Shown: positions 36,864-50,414 of the stretch, piece by piece
Layout of the letters: each line of letters starts with the position of its first letter
Numbering within the stretch: position 1 is the stretch's first letter
From: Mercurialis annua
Lineage: Eukaryota; Streptophyta; Magnoliopsida; Malpighiales; Euphorbiaceae
Assembly: GCF_937616625.2 (NCBI RefSeq)
Contig: NC_065571.1
Span: forward strand, 53,863,651 to 53,927,650
DNA: 64,000 bases
Direction of reading: 5' to 3'
Notes under the pieces: generated by a model
Databases searched by the model: none
The model's input: only the letters and a program-made list of their open reading frames with translations
What the model was told of the DNA's origin: nothing
Translations under genes and position numbers: made by a program

Positions 36864-37490
36864 ATTGTCCACCTCGGCTAATTAATATTGTTGGTATTTT
36901 AGAAAATAAACACCGCATTTATAATTTATGCGTAATTTTCTCTAATTTGTATCTCTAACACCGAAAAATAGTGTTAGAAACATTTTCAGCATATCTTATC
37001 TCATATTACACACATGCATGATAAGAGGGGGATTTGCCACTTTTACTTTTTTAAAAATACAATTTTTTATTTAAAGTTAATTTTTAATTGTACAAATTAC
37101 TAAGAAAATATTATATATTGACCTCTTTAATTTCAGTAAATTTTGAATTTTACATATATTAAAAAAATATTTTTGACTCCTCTTTGTTTTTTAAGTTTTG
37201 ACTATGCCCTACTATTATTAATACTACACTATTTTATAATTATCTTAACAATTTATGTCGATTTTTTTATATTCATCGGTTAATTTGAAATTATTAACTT
37301 TCACCAATAAAAAAGTATTTTACTATATAAATATATAAAATAAGAGAAATTATTATGAGACTCCTCACAAATTAATAGCTTATCATACGCGGCGTTTTGG
37401 TGCAACGATAACAATCCGATATTAATAGCTTATTATACATGCTTATTTTATGCATTTTATTTTCTAGCTAATATTTGATTTTATTATAAA

Positions 37491-37537
<47 letters not shown>

Positions 37538-38100
37538 AATATAAAATTATAAAAATATATATTTTATCTTAAAATTTAATTATATGAGTCAACATAAAAA
37601 GGTTTATTATATGATCTATAATACAAAAGTTATAACAAAATTTAAATATTAAAGTCATATTTTTCAAACTCAAATAGAATTAGCTTCGATCTCTAAAACC
37701 AATAACCAATAACTCAAATTTTATAAACGTGGGAGAGTAAATTGTTAAGTCGTGGTCCAAATCCTCTCATAAGTACTTTTCCACCCCAATCATCATCCAA
37801 AAAAAAAGGTTGGATCTCTAAAGATGGGCCGGAGATGCCCGAGGCCCCGAAGTACTTCCTTTCATCGAAACGACACATCGACGAAAATCGATGCACTAAA
37901 ACGCAGCGTTTTTCGTCAATCGAAAATTCCAATTCTATTGAGGGTGCAGAGTTTTAGGACGAATAACAAAAAGCAACAGCACTGTATTCCCACCACTAGC
38001 GTTGTCAAAACGCCCCGTTTTGTTACTGGTAATCGCACTTGACAGAGCGCAGACGGAGAAGAAGGAGATCGAGCGAGCATCTAAATAAGCCTCTCGTTCA
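36864..38100 (+). promoter_or_regulatory. Intergenic and likely promoter/5' UTR of DENR
   Basis: AT-rich DNA with an (AT)n microsatellite at about 37500-37533, then a more GC-rich stretch from about 37800 that probably holds the DENR promoter and 5' UTR. Open frames of 71-87 codons on both strands at 37714-38198 overlap each other and show no domain. Confidence 0.4.
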
Positions 38101-40887
38101 ATGGCAGAGAAACCTAAACCAGTTCGCGTTCTGTACTGCGCAAATTGTAGTTTACCAGCTGAGTACTGTGAATTTGGCCCAGATTTCGAACGATGCAAAC
38201 CCTGGTTGATCCAAAATGCTCCTAGCCTTTATCCCGATCTCATTCAAGGTATTTTTTATTCATATGTTTATCCTTAATGCTTAATCAATGATTTTTGTTA
38301 ATTATGATTTTTGTTAAACTTTCAGAGGCAAATGCTCAGGAAGCTGATAATGTAGCCGATCAGTTACAATCCACCGGTATTTCATCTAGCGGCAGCCGTG
38401 GTGGCGCTACTTCTTCAGGTTATTTTATTTAAGGTTACTAATTATGAAATTGTATTAAATTGAACTTAAGTTAAAAATATTATAAATATTTAGCTGCTAG
38501 AATTCAATTTTTTTGATATTGAATTGAAAACTCATAGTTGCTAGATTAATTAAATTATTTGGAATTATGTATTTTTGTTGTTGCAAGAATTGAGTTCTGG
38601 TGCATTAGTGTTTTGATAAGATTGCATGGAATTTTAATTTTTTTTCTGCACTATATGTTTTCATGTTGTCCTAGTTGCTGAGAATTGGTGATTGATATTT
38701 GGATTTTGTTTTGGTGCTTTTAAGTTTTAGCAAAAATTGAAGTATTCCTATGTTCTATTTCCTTGCTCTTAATATAATTTGTAACCTAAATAACATTTTG
38801 CAGGAGGTCCTTCTGCCACTAAGGAAGAAGTAAAACGTCTTCCTGGTGGAAAAATAAAGAAGAAAGTAAGTTCTTAGAATCTTTCACTAATTCGTTTGGA
38901 ACATGAACTTCGTTTCTCTGAAGCAATCACGTGATTTTAGTGTAAGTGATACTTCGTATTAATGTATTGGAGTTTGGATTTACTTTTTCTTTAGGAGAAG
39001 CAAGAAGTTATTATTGAAAAGATGACACGTAACAAGCGAAAATGTATTACCACTGTAAAAGGGCTGGAACTTTTTGGTCAGTTTCTCTTGCTGCTTGGTC
39101 ATTTTATTTGTCAATTACAAAGTTTTGATGACCTTATAATCATTTCCTAACTCATAATTTTGTTTTTAGGTGTTAAACTTAGTGATGCATCAAAGAAGCT
39201 TGGGAAGAAGTTCGCTACTGGAGCCTCTGTTGTTAAGGTGTGTAATTTAATGTACAGTATACGGTTCTGTTGCTTCTAATGGTGATTACCTCTTATGTTT
39301 TCTGAATGAATTATACAGGGTCCTACTGAGAAGGAGCAAATTGATGTTCAAGGAGACATAGCCTACGACATTGTGGACTTCATTACAGAGACCTGGCCAG
39401 ATGTAAGCATTTAGCATTCTATTTCTACTACTAAGCTCCAATATTATAAGTTGGATGGTTATCTTTGCTTACCGTCTTAACCCTTCAGAACTAATTGACC
39501 ATGTTATTATAGAAACAAGATGTGCTCAAACAATGGATTGTCCTTACATAGGACAGTCCAATCCCTTAATGGTGCCAATGTTTTACATGTTTATCGTCAT
39601 AAGCCATATTCCCCATTGACAAATCTATAACCTTAAGAGAGAAACATTTAGAAAAGTGTGTATTTGGGAAGATACAGAATGAGAACCTTACTGGTGAAAG
39701 TGATTCTTTTGGTGTATATATAAACATGGTAATAGTCTCCTTATATTTTAAATGCCGAAGCATTTCATGTAATTCGAGTGAGAAGCTGGACTTATTGCAA
39801 GAACATTATAGCATCAGAGAGTTGAATTAGATGTTCTTATATCTCACTTTTTCCGTGGGATGCCATCATGGTGATCTATTTCGTTTTCCATCTTAGAACT
39901 TAACTTGTTCAATTTTTTCATATGACCAGCATATTCCTTAGCAAATACAGACAGCACAGCACTACTTGCTTTTACATGATTTTTATCTTGTTGAATTTTT
40001 ATAACTTATGTTTGCCATATCTTGTCCATAATACAACTTATGACCTTAATCTTTGAGCCTATGATATCTGAAAAGTGAAAACCAAAGTTTTTTAATTATC
40101 TCTATATAACAATATAATAATGTGTACAAGTCACTATCCTAATGGATTACCAAATCAAAGCTCCATTATTATTTTCCCTCTTTGGTAGAGAACTATAGCT
40201 CATGTGACTAAGTTTTCATTATGTCTAAATTTTATGAATCTGGTATTTGGATATTGACTATAGAATGGGGCTTTTTCCTGCAATAATAATCTTCTGCTGA
40301 TGAGTCATATCATAGGAAACCCAAGAAGGGGGGTGAAAATAGTTATCCACCTTTAGGAGCATGTTTGGTATATCATGGAATAGGGATCCAAGTGGAAATG
40401 GGCTCCTAAAGGCAAGTCATTTTATTCAAAATTATTTTAGGTAGTTATTAAATCATTTTCTCGGAGATGACATGACAGGATAAATAAGTGTTATTTTCAC
40501 TAACAATTGATATTTATTTAGTTTGATTTGATATTACAATCTCAAATGAATTAGTGTATCAAACCAAAAACAGAATGAGAAGTCTATTACATTCTTACTT
40601 CTTTGTATACTGAACATGCTCTACATGTAAAATAAATATGTATAACGTATAGTTTCTGCTAGATGTACATACGTTTTGATATGTACCCCAACCCCGTGTT
40701 ATTTCATTCCCCATCTTGTTCTGCTGCAATTTATCGCTTTTACTAAATGTGATACAGGCGCAACTTCAACTAGTTCATAAAAATGGTTCATTGTTGAACT
40801 TCTTTAGCTAACTAAAGTGTTTTTTTGCAGGTTCCTGAAACCGCAATTTATTTTATTGAAGATGGTAAAAAGGTCCCTGCCGTCTGA
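38101..40887 (+). CDS. DENR: Density-regulated protein (DENR) homolog, 7 exons
   Basis: DENR pairs with MCT-1 to promote re-initiation and to recycle 40S subunits by removing deacylated tRNA. Exons: 38101-38248, 38326-38418, 38804-38865, 38995-39076, 39170-39237, 39319-39402 and 40831-40887. All junctions are GT-AG and in phase, giving 197 residues, the usual plant length. The N-terminus has the four-cysteine metal site (C13, C16, C23, C32) that contacts MCT-1. The C-terminal SUI1 domain (about 105-185) contains the basic loop TRNKRKCITTVKGLELFG and ends GKKVPAV. The middle is Gly/Ser-rich and basic. Intron 6 is about 1.43 kb and holds a MITE-like insertion. The gene looks intact. Confidence 0.96.
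40356..40621. mobile_element. Harbinger-like MITE in DENR intron 6
   Basis: GAGCATGTTTGGTATATCAT at left and the complement of the right end, GAGCATGTTCAGTATACAAA, form imperfect inverted ends around about 265 bp of non-coding DNA. The TGTTTGGT core recalls Tourist/Harbinger MITEs. The target duplication is unclear, so superfamily and edges are tentative. Confidence 0.55.
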
Positions 40888-42160
40888 TTCAGTTTCATAG
40901 AGTATACAAGATATTTGGAGTGTGGCGTAGTTCTCTTTCACCGTGCTCTGAACTCAATGCAGTTTTAAAAAGAAAGGGACTGCTGAATTGAACAGAATCA
41001 TCAGCGGAGCATTTTGTCATAATTTAAGATCACCTATTTTGTTTAAGTTAAAAAATAGTTTTTACTTTTGCAGTCGAATGGTAACTCGGAATTCAGAAAT
41101 ATTGGCTGCAATTTGTACAGGGGCGGTTTATGTACCGTTGCTTGCTCCGCTTGTTTCTTTTGGAGCAGCTGAGTTGGTTTCTTCATGAATTACATGCTTT
41201 TCAGATTAATCTACATTTTATTTTTATCCTGGTGATCTACTTACTGCCAGTAGGAATTAAACTACCATAATTCGCTGCAATTCTCTTGGTTCTGAGAGAA
41301 AAGAAAGCTCTCCTCATGTTTGCCATACCCCAGCTGTGTGCTATGCGTTTTTCTGGTAGAAGGGACTAAGAAACCCTTGAAGCTTTTATGAAAAAGCATT
41401 TAACCCATTTTATTATTATTTTTTTATCATAAAAGTCCTCAATATTTTTAAAATGGTGTAAATATTCTTAAAAGTTAAACCCAATTGAAATTAGGACTGC
41501 TTTGCCTTTTTTTGCCCTTTTTTTTGGATTTTGTGTTTAGGTTAGCATGGGCCGGTTCAGTCTTTGATTTGGGCATTTGATTGTCAACAATTAGTTTGCA
41601 CCAGCACCGTCTTACGTAATACTTTCTCCGTCCCACAAAAATAGAAAAAGACACTTCTTTATTCTATACAGATAAAAAAACTATATTCATATTTAATGTT
41701 AATTTAAAATAAAATTATAAAACTATCCTCATAATTTTATTGTATGAGTATTAAATATAGCAGCTCATTTATGATCCACTTTTAGAAATTTTAAAAGATA
41801 TTATAAGAATATTTTAATTTAGTTAATGAATTTTCTAGCCAATGACCTCATAGCTCAATTAGCAAGGAGTGAGGAACAAGACCAAGAGGTCTTAGGAAAC
41901 CCCCAAGGAGGCAATGAAGATGAAGATTTATTGAAAATTTATGGAAGGGTGTCTTAGAGAAAGCTATAAGCATTGGAAGCGGCGGCTTCGATATCGTTCC
42001 GCCATGATGGTGAGTTTCGTAAGGTGATGCATTTAACATACAAACGGCGAGGATAGCGTCAATGTCATAATATTTATAACCATTAGTATATGTCAATATT
42101 GTAACTATAATAGTATTATATTTTGTATATCTATCTCTGTTAAAAAATGAGTTTTTTAAT
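40888..42160. other. DENR 3' region, a Stowaway end and a possible SINE
   Basis: The first several hundred bases are likely DENR 3' UTR; a 66-codon frame at 40988 has no domain. A single Stowaway-like end (CTTTCTCCGTCCCACAAAAA) is at about 41623 without a visible partner. At 41838-42150 a TAGCTCAATTAGCAAGGAG A-box-like word near 41851 and an A-rich end suggest an eroded SINE, but no B box is intact. Confidence 0.35.
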
Positions 42161-45154
42161 TAAAAAAATAATAATAATATTTTTATTTTTATGGAACGGT
42201 GAGAATAACATAACAAAAAAATTGCAAACTAGTATGAGAATTAGAGAAGTATCTACCACCAAGTAGATCTCCTAGTTTCTATTGGCACTGAGCCCCAATA
42301 AAATGTCTCTTTTTTTTTCCCAAATGTGTATAAATTCCGAGGGTGCAATTAATGGTAGAGAATTTTCGACATTTGAATTCATCTTGTTTATTAGTCATTT
42401 ATAAAATTTGTATCTTTAAATTTTTATAATTGTTTTGTTTCTGTTTTCGTAGATCAATTATAGAGTTTCAGTTTGCTGTTTTATTGTAATTTGATCTACG
42501 CTATACTTCGACGTTAAGTGTTATTAGTTAATCCTATCAATATAATTATCTTTGACAAAGAAAAAGTGTTCTTGTAAATAGATAAAAACATTTTGACAAT
42601 TAATAAATTTTTTTGATCACAACAAAAAGTAAACTTCTTGTTATGCATAAATTATAAAAAATATATTTAAAAAACCATTAATGATATATAAATAAAGATT
42701 ATACAAGTCAAGTCAATTTCGTCAGGCTACAATATCAGTTAAACGGCTTTTTTTTCGCAATATTATTAGAAATTCGTGATGCAATCGGACAAGAGATGAA
42801 CTACTAAAATGAATTTACAATTTACAATGAAATTTTGCAATAATTTTAAAAACAAAAGACCGATGAAGAATGCTATAATTCATTTATATTAATTTATGTA
42901 AACAAATATTTGTATTTATTACATATTTTTTATTTTAAAATTTAAAATTTGGACCCAAAAAAAAGGTCCGCGTCCATCACTAGAATCAACTTAAATTGGC
43001 AAAATCGTAAGGCGCTTTTTTATGTCATGTCACGCCTATCTTTTTTCTTTATATCAAACTGATTTGAGTATCGGAGTGAATAGCCGGAAATTTCTTTCGG
43101 CGTTATATTCTTGTATTTCTGGTCACCATTCAGCATCAAATTTACTTTGGAGCCTTGGTGATTTATCAAGTTGCATAGTTGTTTACTCTACATACTAATG
43201 CAATGCAAATATACGGTACTAATAAGCAATCAATTCACTGTGCAAGGAATTCTGTAGGATTGTTGTAAGGACGTTGATAGATTACAAAAATAGATCTTGC
43301 TATGTCTGTACTTGCCCAGTTATAGTGACGACATTTTTTGGTTCGACAGTGGGGACGTATTTCTGAGTCATATTTGCGCCATAATTGTAAAGCTACCTAG
43401 CTGGCTTTAATAGAAATAGAAAAATGATAGTGAAAGCATGATTTCATCGTACAAAAAAGATCCAATTGCTGGATTTAAAAGATTTGGTATTATAATTTTC
43501 CATTTATGAGTAAAAATATCTCTTGACGCATGCACTGTGTCTCGTCTAAATAAGTATGCATGGGACATTTTTAAGAATCTAATATATTAGGGTAAAAATG
43601 GAGCAAGTGGGAGTAGTATTTATCTGGGGAAAAATTTATCTGTTCTTAGTAAGTGGGGTTAGATTTGGGAATATTGGATCACAGAATAGCAATATTCTGC
43701 AGAAAATTCACGTGTAGGGTTTTGAACCTAATAGCATAGGGTTGGTCTGGTTCGGGATAAGTTCTTAAGTGACGCTCTTTCGGGGCAGAACCAAGACTTC
43801 AATTTACAAGGACTGAAATTTTCATATTCGGCTATAAGCTATTTAGAAAAATCAAATCCTAATAAACATAGTAATTTGCACTTGTAAGGGGTGGTTCAAT
43901 AACTGTTCCTAACACTTGTAGAGGCGGTTTGTAAAAGCAGTTATACAAGAAAAATACCTATATTATTTGAAAAAATTCCGGCGTAAAGGGTCAGCCGACC
44001 CTCTCCTGAATTTGCCCATGCGCTCTTTCTTTTGCAATTTTTTTTCTTTTGAAATGGTTTTAAATATCTTCGAACACACTTTTTGTTGTAAATTTAGAGT
44101 GTTAATGATTATTGCCACTGCCCTTAAGAAATATTTCGCAGTATTTGCGATATCTCTCAGGATACAACAAGCTTTTCAGTTATATAACTGGAAGCATGAG
44201 AAGCAGTATTAAATCTTTGATACGAATCAAGTATCTCCCCTAATCCAGCAAGCCACGATTTGAAGTTTAAAATCAAACTTAATTATCAAGTAAATGAATG
44301 TAGACATAAAATTGGTTAAGTTAAACAAAACTGAAAATCTTAGTGGAGGAGCAGTAATAAAACGTGGTTAAAATTTAAATAAAACGTTTTAATTAAACTG
44401 AAGGTAATAAAGCTTAGTCAAAGTTTGTTCCCGGATTTTTAGGCCTCAACCAAAATTGTTTTACACATGTTAAAATAAGGCCTTCTCACATAAGGCTATA
44501 ATTATTATTTAATAAATAATAAATAATAATAAAACCGGGTAGCAAAAAGATTAGTCAAGCCTCGGACAAGCCCACTTGACTTTCATTCCGAACCCCAACC
44601 CACAAGCCTACTCCGGAGGGGGGGGGGGGGGGGGGGCGTGAGCCCATTGCTTCCCCCTCAACACACTTATGAGCCTATATTGTGTAAACCCTTATAAACT
44701 CATTATTGAAACTCTACACTTCCCATGTGAGATTTATGTTGTTTTGAAATAACACAAAAGGACACATTAAGAATAGGACAAATTAAAAAACAATTTTTTC
44801 ACAACACTTTTACCTTAATATAGTTTGTGTTTTACATAAAAATGATTTTCACATTGTGCGTATCGGTTGGATCAAATTTTATTTTTATTTTTAAAACCAA
44901 GCCACTGATTATTTTTTTGATAATTGAGAAGGAACAGAGATTGCAGAAGGAATAAAATCTACAACTCTAAAAGAATGTTGTTGAGCTTTTATACTATTTG
45001 AGTTATAACTCGTTAATACCTAGGCACTGAGTAACTCTGTTGATTTTTAGTTCAATTTATAATAAAATTTAATTTATAACTTTTACGTTCAAAAAAATAA
45101 AAATGATTTCAAACCAAATTGAGCCTAATTGAATTTATCGACTCGGTTTGGTTC
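42161..45154. other. Gene-free AT-rich region
   Basis: Nearly 3 kb with no supported gene or element. An 81-codon frame at 43967-44212 has no recognised domain. The only landmark is a G19 homopolymer at 44618-44636 in a locally GC-rich patch. Confidence 0.45.
44618..44636 (+). repeat. G19 homopolymer
   Basis: Nineteen consecutive guanines preceded by CTCCGGA and followed by CGTGAGCCC. With the G22 tract at 19657 it is one of two long poly-G runs in an otherwise AT-rich window. Length may be unreliable. Confidence 0.8.
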
Positions 45155-45365
45155 TTTTTTTTTTGCCAGAGATAACAATATATAAATATATAAGAAGAAA
45201 GGTCATCTCATGAAGATGATGAACCAATCTTGAGCAAAGAAAATAAAAGTGGACTTCGCGGCTACTAATTGAGCCATCCAAATACACATTCGTGTAACAA
45301 ATTAATACCAAAAAATGGAAATTTGTTAAACGAACGGTAGCAAAATAGAATGATAAAACTTAAAA
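45155..45365 (-). mobile_element. LINE 3'-end fragment (RNase H C-terminus)
   Basis: On the minus strand, CTACCGTTCG...ACACGAATGTGTATTTGGATG matches the end of the RNase H domain of the LINE at 46173-48905; it reads TRMCIWMAQLVAAKS where that copy has KRMCNWMAYEVAKKS. Its A tail is the T run at 45155-45164. It is a short, independently inserted copy of a related LINE. Confidence 0.75.
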
Positions 45366-46172
45366 TTGAAATTACTTACTGTTAGAAGCGAGTAAAGTGA
45401 TATAAGTATACCTTAATTTTGTAGAACACAAATATCGCGATCATTCGGAACAAGAAACACCAACTCGTACCTGTTCATTTAAATTAAATAATAAAATTCA
45501 ATTTAATCTTATCTGATAGTAGATGCGTTCCACCAATTGACGACGGAGAGTAAAAAGTGCTTGAGATGCCTCTTTTTAGAAGTATATGTTCAAAAAAACA
45601 AAAAACACAAACAAAGAAAATATTAACAATTAGAATTTATAAATTAATATTATTTGTAACATTTAGAATGTTTTGGATACACCCATAAAGGGGAATAATT
45701 GTATTAATTCAACATTACCATTTCGAACCATGAAAAAGGAGAGAATAATGTTAATAATACAGTAATTAAAGTCATACCTCCAAAGTTGAACTTTTAAATC
45801 TACCGGGTGTCAAGAAAATGAGAAATCATAACTTCCAATTGGATAATGAGTATGGTGTCTTGAATGTGGATGGTCTTTGCCTGAAAACTGACCGGTCTTT
45901 GCCTGAAACTTTAAATGGCAAAGTTTGCTAGCACCGCCAACTTCTTCTTCTTCAACTTTCCGTCTTATTAGATAAAAGAAATATATATATCTGAAATTCT
46001 ATACATACATACAGTCCAAAGCCAACAACTACAAACTATTTCCACTTATCTTTATATCGGTCAGATCTAAAATGAAATTATAAGTTTACAGATAAAACTT
46101 ACCTTCAACGGTGCGGCGGCATTATTCCGATGAGCGGAGGAAGATTCAATTGATAAGAAAATTCATGTGTTC
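45366..46172. other. Intergenic between two LINE copies
   Basis: No gene or clear element recognised. A short duplication, GTCTTTGCCTGAAA, lies at about 45882 and 45906. Confidence 0.4.
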
Positions 46173-48905
46173 ATGTATTTTTTTTTTTGGCAAAGTAGCA
46201 GTTGTATTAATATCGAAAAATAAAAGTACATAATGATTGTTTGTCAGAACGAGATAATGAAGATTACAATAATTACTCCTAAAAAGGAGGCTTTAAGGAC
46301 TTTTTAGCCACTTCATAGGCCATCCAATTACACATTCGCTTAACATATGCAAAGTCGCAAAATATGAACGACGATGATAAGCGAACGGTATCAAAGATTA
46401 TGACTTCTATTGTTGACGGAATATCCTTCTTGCCTTGAGCTGCAGAGATCACATTTAAGCAATCACCTTCAATAATAGTATTCCTTAGACCAAGTTGAGA
46501 AGCAATCATAATGGCATGCCGCATCCCCAGTGCCTCCGCAATTTCAGGAGATACTATTCCTGGAAAACGATGAGAGCAAGAATAAGTGATGTACCCTGAA
46601 GAATATGAACAAACCAAACCAACAGCTGCAATACGGTTACTAATACTTAAGGCCGCATCAAAATTTATTTTGATCATTCCTGGCGGTGGAAGCCTCCACC
46701 GCTGAACCTGCCGAGTTGATCCGTTAACTATAGCCGAAGATTGATTATTCAACACATGAGCAGATGAAAATTCATGTAATTGTGCCAATGCTCTGGAATT
46801 CACTTCTGAGACTGTCCATTCGGAATTGTTAAAACACTTATCATTTCTTGCAATCCAGATTCTCCAACAAATTACTGCCATCAAATTACGTTAAAAAGGA
46901 ATGGTAAGGCCGTCAAAAACTTTTACCCACCAGACATTAAATGGGATTTGACCAAAGCAATCTGAACGCAACATTAACTCAGAATGGAACCATATACTTT
47001 TTGCCAAAAAACATGAATAAAAAAGATGTTCAACTGATTCTTCAAATAGACCACAGATACGACAAGTCGAGGGGATTGAAGGACATCGCACTTGAAGATT
47101 CATACCCACTGGAATTCTGTTTAACAATAATTTCCATATAAAGATACGAATTTTCGGAGGGACTTTAAGACCCCAAACACGTGACCAAAAATTTTCAGCA
47201 ATAGACGAGAGATTAGTGGTAGAACTATGACCATTCACACTAGTAGATAACAATAGTTGAGAGGCTATATGGTACCCTGATTTGACCGAATAACGACCAT
47301 TTTTAGTAAAGGACCATATTAATTTATCATTCAGAGATGGATCAATACTCAAAGGAAGAGACATAATAACTTGAACATCAGAGTCTTGAAATAAGTGGGA
47401 GAGTAAGGGAAAATTCCAATGGGGCGGATTGGGTAGTATAAGCTCACTTACTTGAGAATATTAAACAATACATCTGACCTGGGATTAGCCATGAATGGAT
47501 AATTAGTTGGGAGCCATGGATCCTTCAAACAGTTGATCATAGAACCATTTCCGACTTGCCAACGTATACCTCTAAGTAACACCTCTCTTCCTTTAAGAAA
47601 ACCTTGCCATGCCCAACTAGACTTATACGGTTTACGGGCCTCCAAAAAGGAACAATGTGGAAAATACTTACCCTTAAAAATCTTATAAAATAACCCATCA
47701 GAAGGTTGACTCAACCGCCATCCTTGTTTAGCCAAAAGAGCTAAATTAAATGATTCCATATCACGAAAACCTAATCCTCCATCTTGTTTAGAAGCACATA
47801 AATTACGGCAACTAACCCAATGAATGCCAGAGTCAGAATGATGTTGGTTCCACCAAAAACGTGCAATCATGCCGTTCAACTCGTCACATAAGCTCTTAGG
47901 AAGCTTAAAACACGACATAAGAAATACCGGAAGGGATTGTATAACTGATTTGATTAAAACTTCCTTACCACCCGGGGATAGGAATTTTTCTTTCCAGCCA
48001 AAAAGACGTGATGAAACTCTTGATTTAATTTCAGCAAACGTTTCTGTTTTCGATCTATTTATCATAGCTGGAAGGCCAAGGTATCGGTTTTGTGCTCCTA
48101 TGTTGGAAATTCCCAATATTTGAGCTAGGTAAGGTCGTAGCCTCAGAGGAGTATTTATACTGAACATGACACAAGATTTATCCAAATTTATCTGTTGTCC
48201 ACTGGTATGACAATAACATTCTAGCAAAGTGAGGATCTTATCACATTCATCCACCGTTGCTTGTGAAAAGAGAATTGAATCATCTGCAAACAAAAGATGA
48301 GTCACTGTAGGACAATATCTCCTAATTTTGATGCCCAATAGATTCTGATGTTCATTTTCTTTGTCTAAAAGGTAGGAGAAGCCTTCTGCAACAATTAAGA
48401 ATAAGAAAGGAGACAATGGATCACCCTGCCTAATACCACGGGTAGGGTTAATAACATGGGTAGGCTCTCCATTTACCATAACTGTGTAGGTAACAGTTGA
48501 CACACACTCCATAATTCAAGAGATCCAAAGCGGGTGGAAACCCAGAACAGTCATCATATGTTCCAAAAACATCCATTCAACACGATCATATGCTTTACTT
48601 AAATCAAGTTTAATAGCCATGAATTGTTTATCTCCTGATCTCTTGTTCTTCATGTAGTGGATCAATTCATGAGCTATCAAAATATTATCAGAAATGAGAC
48701 GTTCTTGAATAAAGGCACTTTGTGCCGAACTGATAATATGTGGCATAACTTGTTGAAGCCTTGAAGTCATCACTTTTGAGATAATTTTATAAAAGACCGT
48801 ACACAAGTTTATTGGCCTTAAGTCTTTAACTGTTCGCACGTTTTGAATTTTTGGAATTAAAACAATACGTTTCTGGTTAAAATTGCCCAAAAGTTTTCCA
48901 GACCT
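46173..48905 (-). mobile_element. 5'-truncated LINE with RNase H domain
   Basis: The element starts inside the reverse transcriptase near 48905 and ends with a T run at 46173-46182 (the A tail on the minus strand). It lacks ORF1 and the endonuclease. A candidate short flanking match (TACAT) is too weak to call as a target duplication. Confidence 0.9.
46279..48890 (-). pseudogene. LINE ORF2 remnant: reverse transcriptase, zf-RVT, RNase H
   Basis: Reverse transcriptase begins at LIPKIQNVRTVKDLRPINLC (48860 on). It has QSAFIQERLISDN, the D-containing KLDLSKAYDRVEW, GIRQGDPLSPFLF and FADD (about 48285). A TGA at 48516-48518 replaces an expected Trp codon in the same frame; a one-base shift lies near 47450; a TAA at 46891-46893 is in frame. 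The zinc-knuckle part is CRICGLFEESVEHLFYSC, followed by RNase H with INFDAA, EALGMRHA and the C-terminal CNWMAYEVA. Three lesions over 2.6 kb indicate moderate age. Confidence 0.88.
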
Positions 48906-49290
48906 ATGTAAGATTAAAATTATAATTGAAATATTAGTAAAAAAAAAAAAAAAAATACAACTATCTTTAGAATTTTAATGTATTTGAAAACTTAGAATAA
49001 GTCATATTTTTAAAATACTAGACAAATAATGTTGATTGCTTTTTCCGGTTTGGTTCTAATATTACACGTTTAGGATAATTTTATGTAGATTTCATTGAAT
49101 TGTCCTATTTCTAGTTTCTTGATATATTTTGTTGTTTTGTCAAAATAATCTAACAATTCACATGGCTAGTAGATGGAAATTGTAATCTTCATTCTGTCTC
49201 CTTATTTAGCGAATAATTTACAGGTTCATCATGTTTATTAACGTATTAGAAAAAAATAATTCCTTTCACTTTCGATTTCTTTTTCTATAT
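48906..49290. other. Intergenic AT-rich DNA
   Basis: No gene or element recognised apart from a short poly-A run near 48940. Confidence 0.4.
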
Positions 49291-49299
49291 TTTTAAAAA

Positions 49300-49617
49300 G
49301 GGTTAATTACATATAAAATCACCACCTTTACACGAAATTGCAAAAATAACACGACCTTTAAAACGTGGCAATTCAGGGCACCACCTTTCATTTCTTTTCA
49401 AAAATAACACGGGCACATTTTTAGTGGCATTTTTGCTGACGTGGCGTGACACGTGGCACTCTCATCGGGTGTCCAAGTCAGCAAAATTTTATCAAAAAAT
49501 GTGCCCATGTTGTTTTTGAAAAGAAATGAAAGGTGATGCCCTGAATTGACACGTTTTAAAGGTCGTGTTATTTTTGAAAATTCGTGTAAAGGTGGTGATT
49601 TTATATGTAATTAACCC
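49300..49617. mobile_element. Mutator-like foldback MITE, copy 3
   Basis: Almost the whole element is two inverted arms of about 135 bp beginning GGGTTAATTACATATAAAAT and sharing CACCACCTTTACACG and AACACGACCTTTAAAACGTG-like blocks. A perfect 9-bp duplication TTTTAAAAA flanks it (49291-49299 and 49618-49626). The high similarity of the arms makes it the youngest-looking member of the family here. Confidence 0.92.
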
Positions 49618-49626
49618 TTTTAAAAA

Positions 49627-50199
49627 AGGCCTTACTCATTAAAAATACCTAATTAATTTTTGGGCTTTTTATAAAAAAAAACTATTTTTAATTAAATATT
49701 TATAAAAATACGCTTTAATTTTTTTTCCATCAAAAGTACGCTCTTTTAATAGATCATTGATAGATCACTTGGTAGATTATTGATAAAATTTTGTACGTTT
49801 GCAAAAACAAAAGGTTCAGAAAAATATTTTTACAACATAAAAAATTTATAGCGTATTTTTGTTAAAATTTTAAGATACAATTGATGAAATTAAAAGGTTA
49901 AACTATAAATAAATAAAATTAAAAAAATTTGGCCTTTGTTATTGAAAAAATATATCCAGTCGGCTATACATAAAATATACTTATCAAAATTACGTCAAAA
50001 TTAGCATTTTTAATATGTTTGACAATGGATATAAAACTTCAAAAGATTGAATATTTTTGATTGATTAGACTGTTAAAAATTATTTTTTTTCTAATATTTA
50101 AATATTAGATAACTGAAATCACCCTTACACTGATATTTTCAATTACATAATTTTTTTAAAGTATAAAAAATAACAATATTGATCTAACTTACAAGAGAG
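49627..50199. other. Intergenic AT-rich DNA
   Basis: No gene or element recognised. Confidence 0.4.
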
Positions 50200-50207
50200 A
50201 TAGTAAT

Positions 50208-50406
50208 CAGTGGCGAAGCCACATAGAGAGATATAGGTGGTCAATTGACCACCTTTAGCAAAAATAATTACATTAACATTTGTATTAGTTAGTCCAAATC
50301 ATATAATTACGTTCATTTTTATTATAAATTGACCCCCTTGATTTTTTATTTTATAAGAAACAATAAAATTTGACCCCCTTAAAAATAATTTCTAGCTTCG
50401 CCCCTG
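50208..50406. mobile_element. hAT-type MITE
   Basis: A 199-bp element with ends CAGTGGCGAAGCCA and, on the complement, CAGGGGCGAAGCTAGAAATT, flanked by a perfect 8-bp duplication ATAGTAAT (50200-50207 and 50407-50414). Internally GACCACCTTT/GACCCCCTT words repeat. No coding capacity. Confidence 0.9.
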
Positions 50407-50414
50407 ATAGTAAT

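Noticed and set aside
37714..38198. Overlapping 71-87 codon frames on both strands upstream of DENR
   Set aside because: A more GC-rich stretch simply leaves several frames open; the DENR start and 5' UTR explain the region.
40988..41188. 66-codon frame after DENR
   Set aside because: Sits in the likely 3' UTR, has no domain and no sign of splicing into DENR.
41838..42160. Confident SINE call
   Set aside because: An A-box-like word and an A-rich end are present, but no intact B box or target duplication was seen.
43967..44212. 81-codon frame
   Set aside because: No recognisable domain or neighbouring exon; expected by chance in about 3 kb of intergenic DNA.
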